From assembly GCA_024278285.1 (NCBI GenBank), contig JAJRTM010000005.1:1-7122 (forward strand): a stretch of 7,122 bases of DNA, given 5' to 3'. The position numbers and the translations under genes are program-made. The stretch is from Planctomycetota bacterium. Its GTDB lineage: Bacteria > Planctomycetota > Planctomycetia > Planctomycetales > Planctomycetaceae. Shown here piece after piece: positions 5,981 through 7,122 of this stretch (its first letter is position 1; every line of letters starts with the position of its first letter). The notes under the pieces were generated by a model. The model saw only the letters and a program-made list of their open reading frames with translations, made no database searches and had not been told where the DNA came from.

Positions 5981-6162
5981 TTTGGATGGCTCAGACGCAT
6001 CGCGTCTGAGTTGCCCCGCAACAGGAAGCCGAGAATGTGGTTTCCGACGAAGAAAAAGCATGAAACGGTAAAAAAGAAGGGGCGATTATTGTCCAGTTAG
6101 AGTGTCTGATCAGACTTCTTGTGACTGCGTCACCCAGACGCGATGTGTCTGGGCCATCTAAA
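5981..6162. repeat. Inverted pair of CAGACGC hairpins (type E)
   Basis: Arms of 32 bases (5981-6012 and 6131-6162) are inverted repeats with 27 of 32 matches. Each contains its own hairpin: on the left CTCAGACGC-ATC-GCGTCTGAG (5990-6010, 9 perfect pairs), on the right CCCAGACGC-GAT-GTGTCTGGG (6133-6153, one G-T wobble). Two of the five differences form one base pair of the stem (T-A on the left, C-G in the right copy read in reverse), a compensatory change that supports a folded form. Unlike the other pairs it lacks GTAG; the unit begins TTT-R-GATGGC. No target duplication is visible. The 118-base interior has no ORF. Confidence 0.65.
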
Positions 6163-6189
6163 GAGACGACAGTTATTGTTTGATCGATG

Positions 6190-6332
6190 GTAACTATTCA
6201 GTGATGGGTAGTTTTTGCAAGAATTCAGGTTGTCCGTAGGGTCCGCTATTGCGGACCACCGCACGAAATAGGGGGATCCACTTCCCATCGTGGTCCGCAA
6301 TAGCGGACCCTACGCCAAAGCTGAATAGTTAC
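6190..6332. mobile_element. 143-bp miniature inverted-repeat transposable element with 8-bp target duplication
   Basis: The ends GTAACTATTCAG (6190-6201) and CTGAATAGTTAC (6321-6332) are perfect 12-bp terminal inverted repeats. Directly outside them the octamer GATCGATG appears in the same orientation on both sides (6182-6189 and 6333-6340), an exact 8-bp target-site duplication. It has no ORF, so it is non-autonomous. Ends starting GTAA together with an 8-bp duplication are typical of the IS66 family, so an IS66-type transposase acting in trans is the best guess (inference). Most of the interior is a hairpin pair described separately. Confidence 0.82.
6236..6313. repeat. REPIN-like GTAG hairpin pair nested in the miniature element (type F)
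   Basis: Each arm is GTAG followed directly by stem GGTCCGC/GCGGACC with loop TATT (6236-6256), repeated inverted at 6293-6313. The arms match perfectly over 25 bases when extended to 6235-6259 and 6290-6314. Only about 30 bases separate them, so the whole unit can fold into one long hairpin or into two small ones. It sits off-centre in the enclosing element (34 bases from the left terminal repeat, 7 from the right), which suggests a separate unit placed inside rather than part of the terminal structure. Confidence 0.75.
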
Positions 6333-6427
6333 GATCGATGCTTAACTGAACAGAAGCGGCACGGCACTCTAACATTTTTTGAAGCACGCATGCCGCCATC
6401 AAGTTTATTGCCTTCGTGATTGATCCC

Positions 6428-7122
6428 TTAACGCAGCCTGCCGCTCCAATCGGTCAACGTGCAAGGGAATGATAGCTTTTTATCCTGACGCAGCACTTCG
6501 ATGGTCACTTCATCCCCCGGAGCATACTCTCCGATAATATCGACAAGTTGTTCAAACGACGAAACCGTTTTTGAGTCAAATGCAGTAACGATGTCTCCTG
6601 TTTTAAGCTCGGCTTTATCTGCTGGTTTTCGGGGATCGATAAAGAAAATTTCACAACCTTGTGGATGAGCTTTCCCTGCGATGCCAAGATAGGCGACGCC
6701 ACGATAATTGACGATTAAAGAAGGATACTTACTGCGTATTTTGTGAATGAACGCTGGATTGATATTTTGACAACTGACAATCTGCAATCGCTTCAGTTCT
6801 GGGCAATGTGATAATAACTGCGAGACGGCTTGTTCAGAAATATTCGCATGAGTCACGACGACGAACTGCAATATCGACCAGTCTGAAATTGACTGCAAAT
6901 CCTGATTTGTAGCTGGATGCGGGGTAAAATCGATACCTAAGACTTTTTCATGGAATCGAAATTGAGGTTGACTGCCAGTTGTTTTTTCAAGCCATTCAGG
7001 TGTTTCGAAAACAGTAACAACATACACCCCGCGTTCACGCAAAGCAGCGATATGATTCCGATGTAAAATTTCGGGCATCGCGACTGAGAACGCAATCAGA
7101 CAAAAGCTGAACAACAGGGCAA
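6428..7122 (-). CDS. Membrane-anchored protein with LRR-like region and C-terminal PDZ domain (5' end outside the window)
   Basis: The frame is open to the right edge. The last visible N-terminal residues, ALLFSFCLIAFSVAMPEIL, are hydrophobic and look like a membrane helix or signal anchor, so the true start is probably beyond 7122; a TTG at 7114 is an unlikely start. Numbering from that TTG, residues 56-137 form an LRR-like stretch: KVLGIDFTPHPATNQDLQSISDWSILQFVVVTHANISEQAVSQLLSHCPELKRLQIVSCQNINPAFIHKIRSKYPSLIVNY, with repeating L-x2-L-x-[IV]-x2-C and helix units. A PDZ domain follows (139-222) with carboxylate-binding loop YLGIAG (142-147), the DKAELKTGDIVTAFD core, the SSFEQLVDII helix and the VTIEVLRQDKKLSFPCTL strands. 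No protease catalytic domain is present in the visible part. The PDZ domain probably binds a protein tail outside the cytoplasm. It is convergent with the Ldh_2-like gene. The partner is unknown. Confidence 0.78.
   Translation of the reverse strand, partial: ALLFSFCLIAFSVAMPEILHRNHIAALRERGVYVVTVFETPEWLEKTTGSQPQFRFHEKVLGIDFTPHPATNQDLQSISDWSILQFVVVTHANISEQAVSQLLSHCPELKRLQIVSCQNINPAFIHKIRSKYPSLIVNYRGVAYLGIAGKAHPQGCEIFFIDPRKPADKAELKTGDIVTAFDSKTVSSFEQLVDIIGEYAPGDEVTIEVLRQDKKLSFPCTLTDWSGRLR

Larger units (their letters stand above)
5907..6427. other. 521-base spacer between convergent genes, no coding sequence
   Basis: No plausible gene is present. About 325 of the 521 bases belong to two repeat structures (5981-6162 and 6190-6332). 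Outside them I see only minor structure. A 12-base palindrome GTCTGATCAGAC (6104-6115) lies inside the first repeat. A 9-base inverted match GTTAGAGTG/CACTCTAAC (6096-6104 and 6365-6373) could be chance. No hairpin-plus-T-run terminator for either flanking gene is convincing. Confidence 0.7.

Noticed and set aside
6183..6339. An apparent 19-bp outer inverted repeat with one mismatch around the type F pair
   Set aside because: The outer 7 bases match inverted only because ATCGAT is palindromic. Reading the flanks as direct repeats gives an exact 8-bp duplication next to perfect 12-bp terminal repeats, which explains the data without a mismatch.
6096..6373. 9-bp inverted match GTTAGAGTG/CACTCTAAC around the miniature element
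   Set aside because: It is short, not centred on the element, and has no duplication outside it; a chance match is likely in a spacer of this size.

Overview
The window looks like a piece of a bacterial chromosome, most likely a planctomycete. This lineage call is inference. It rests on moderate G+C, the single-pass membrane/leucine-rich-repeat-like/PDZ protein at the right edge, the Tsr3/DTW-type protein, and gene spacers filled with short palindromic repeats. The holB-ricT pair is ordinary bacterial housekeeping. No rRNA, tRNA, CRISPR or phage gene was seen.

Layout, left to right. (1) Bases 2-409 hold the 3' end of an unrecognised protein. (2) A spacer carries an inverted pair of GTAG-headed hairpins (477-611). 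(3) A probable three-gene operon follows: a Tsr3/DTW-type aminocarboxypropyl-transferase homologue (632-1099), a double universal-stress-protein-like protein without the ATP loop (1129-1989), and a YcxB-like membrane protein (2058-2579, or from 1986 with a 4-base overlap). (4) A second repeat-rich spacer (2580-2823) has one lone GTAG hairpin and one perfect 25-bp inverted pair. (5) holB (DNA polymerase III delta', 2824-3837) and ricT (PSP1/YaaT family, 3960-4907) are neighbours, as in Bacillus. (6) A divergent Ldh_2-family (malate/L-lactate dehydrogenase-like) protein (5007-5906) lacks the family's active-site histidine. (7) A 521-base spacer between convergent genes holds two repeat structures. 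One is a hairpin pair at 5981-6162. The other is a 143-bp miniature transposable element at 6190-6332, with 12-bp terminal inverted repeats and an exact 8-bp target duplication, and with another GTAG hairpin pair nested inside it. (8) On the minus strand, a membrane-anchored LRR-like/PDZ protein (6428-7122) runs off the right edge.

The genes look ordinary and mostly housekeeping: replication clamp loading, RNA maturation and modification, stress. The unusual content is between them. At least five palindromic repeat types are packed into about 1 kb of spacer. Four of them start with GTAG or are headed by it, the hallmark of REP sequences mobilised by RAYT (TnpA-REP) transposases. Three of those occur as inverted pairs (REPINs). 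No RAYT or other transposase gene lies in the window, so any mobilising enzyme must act in trans.
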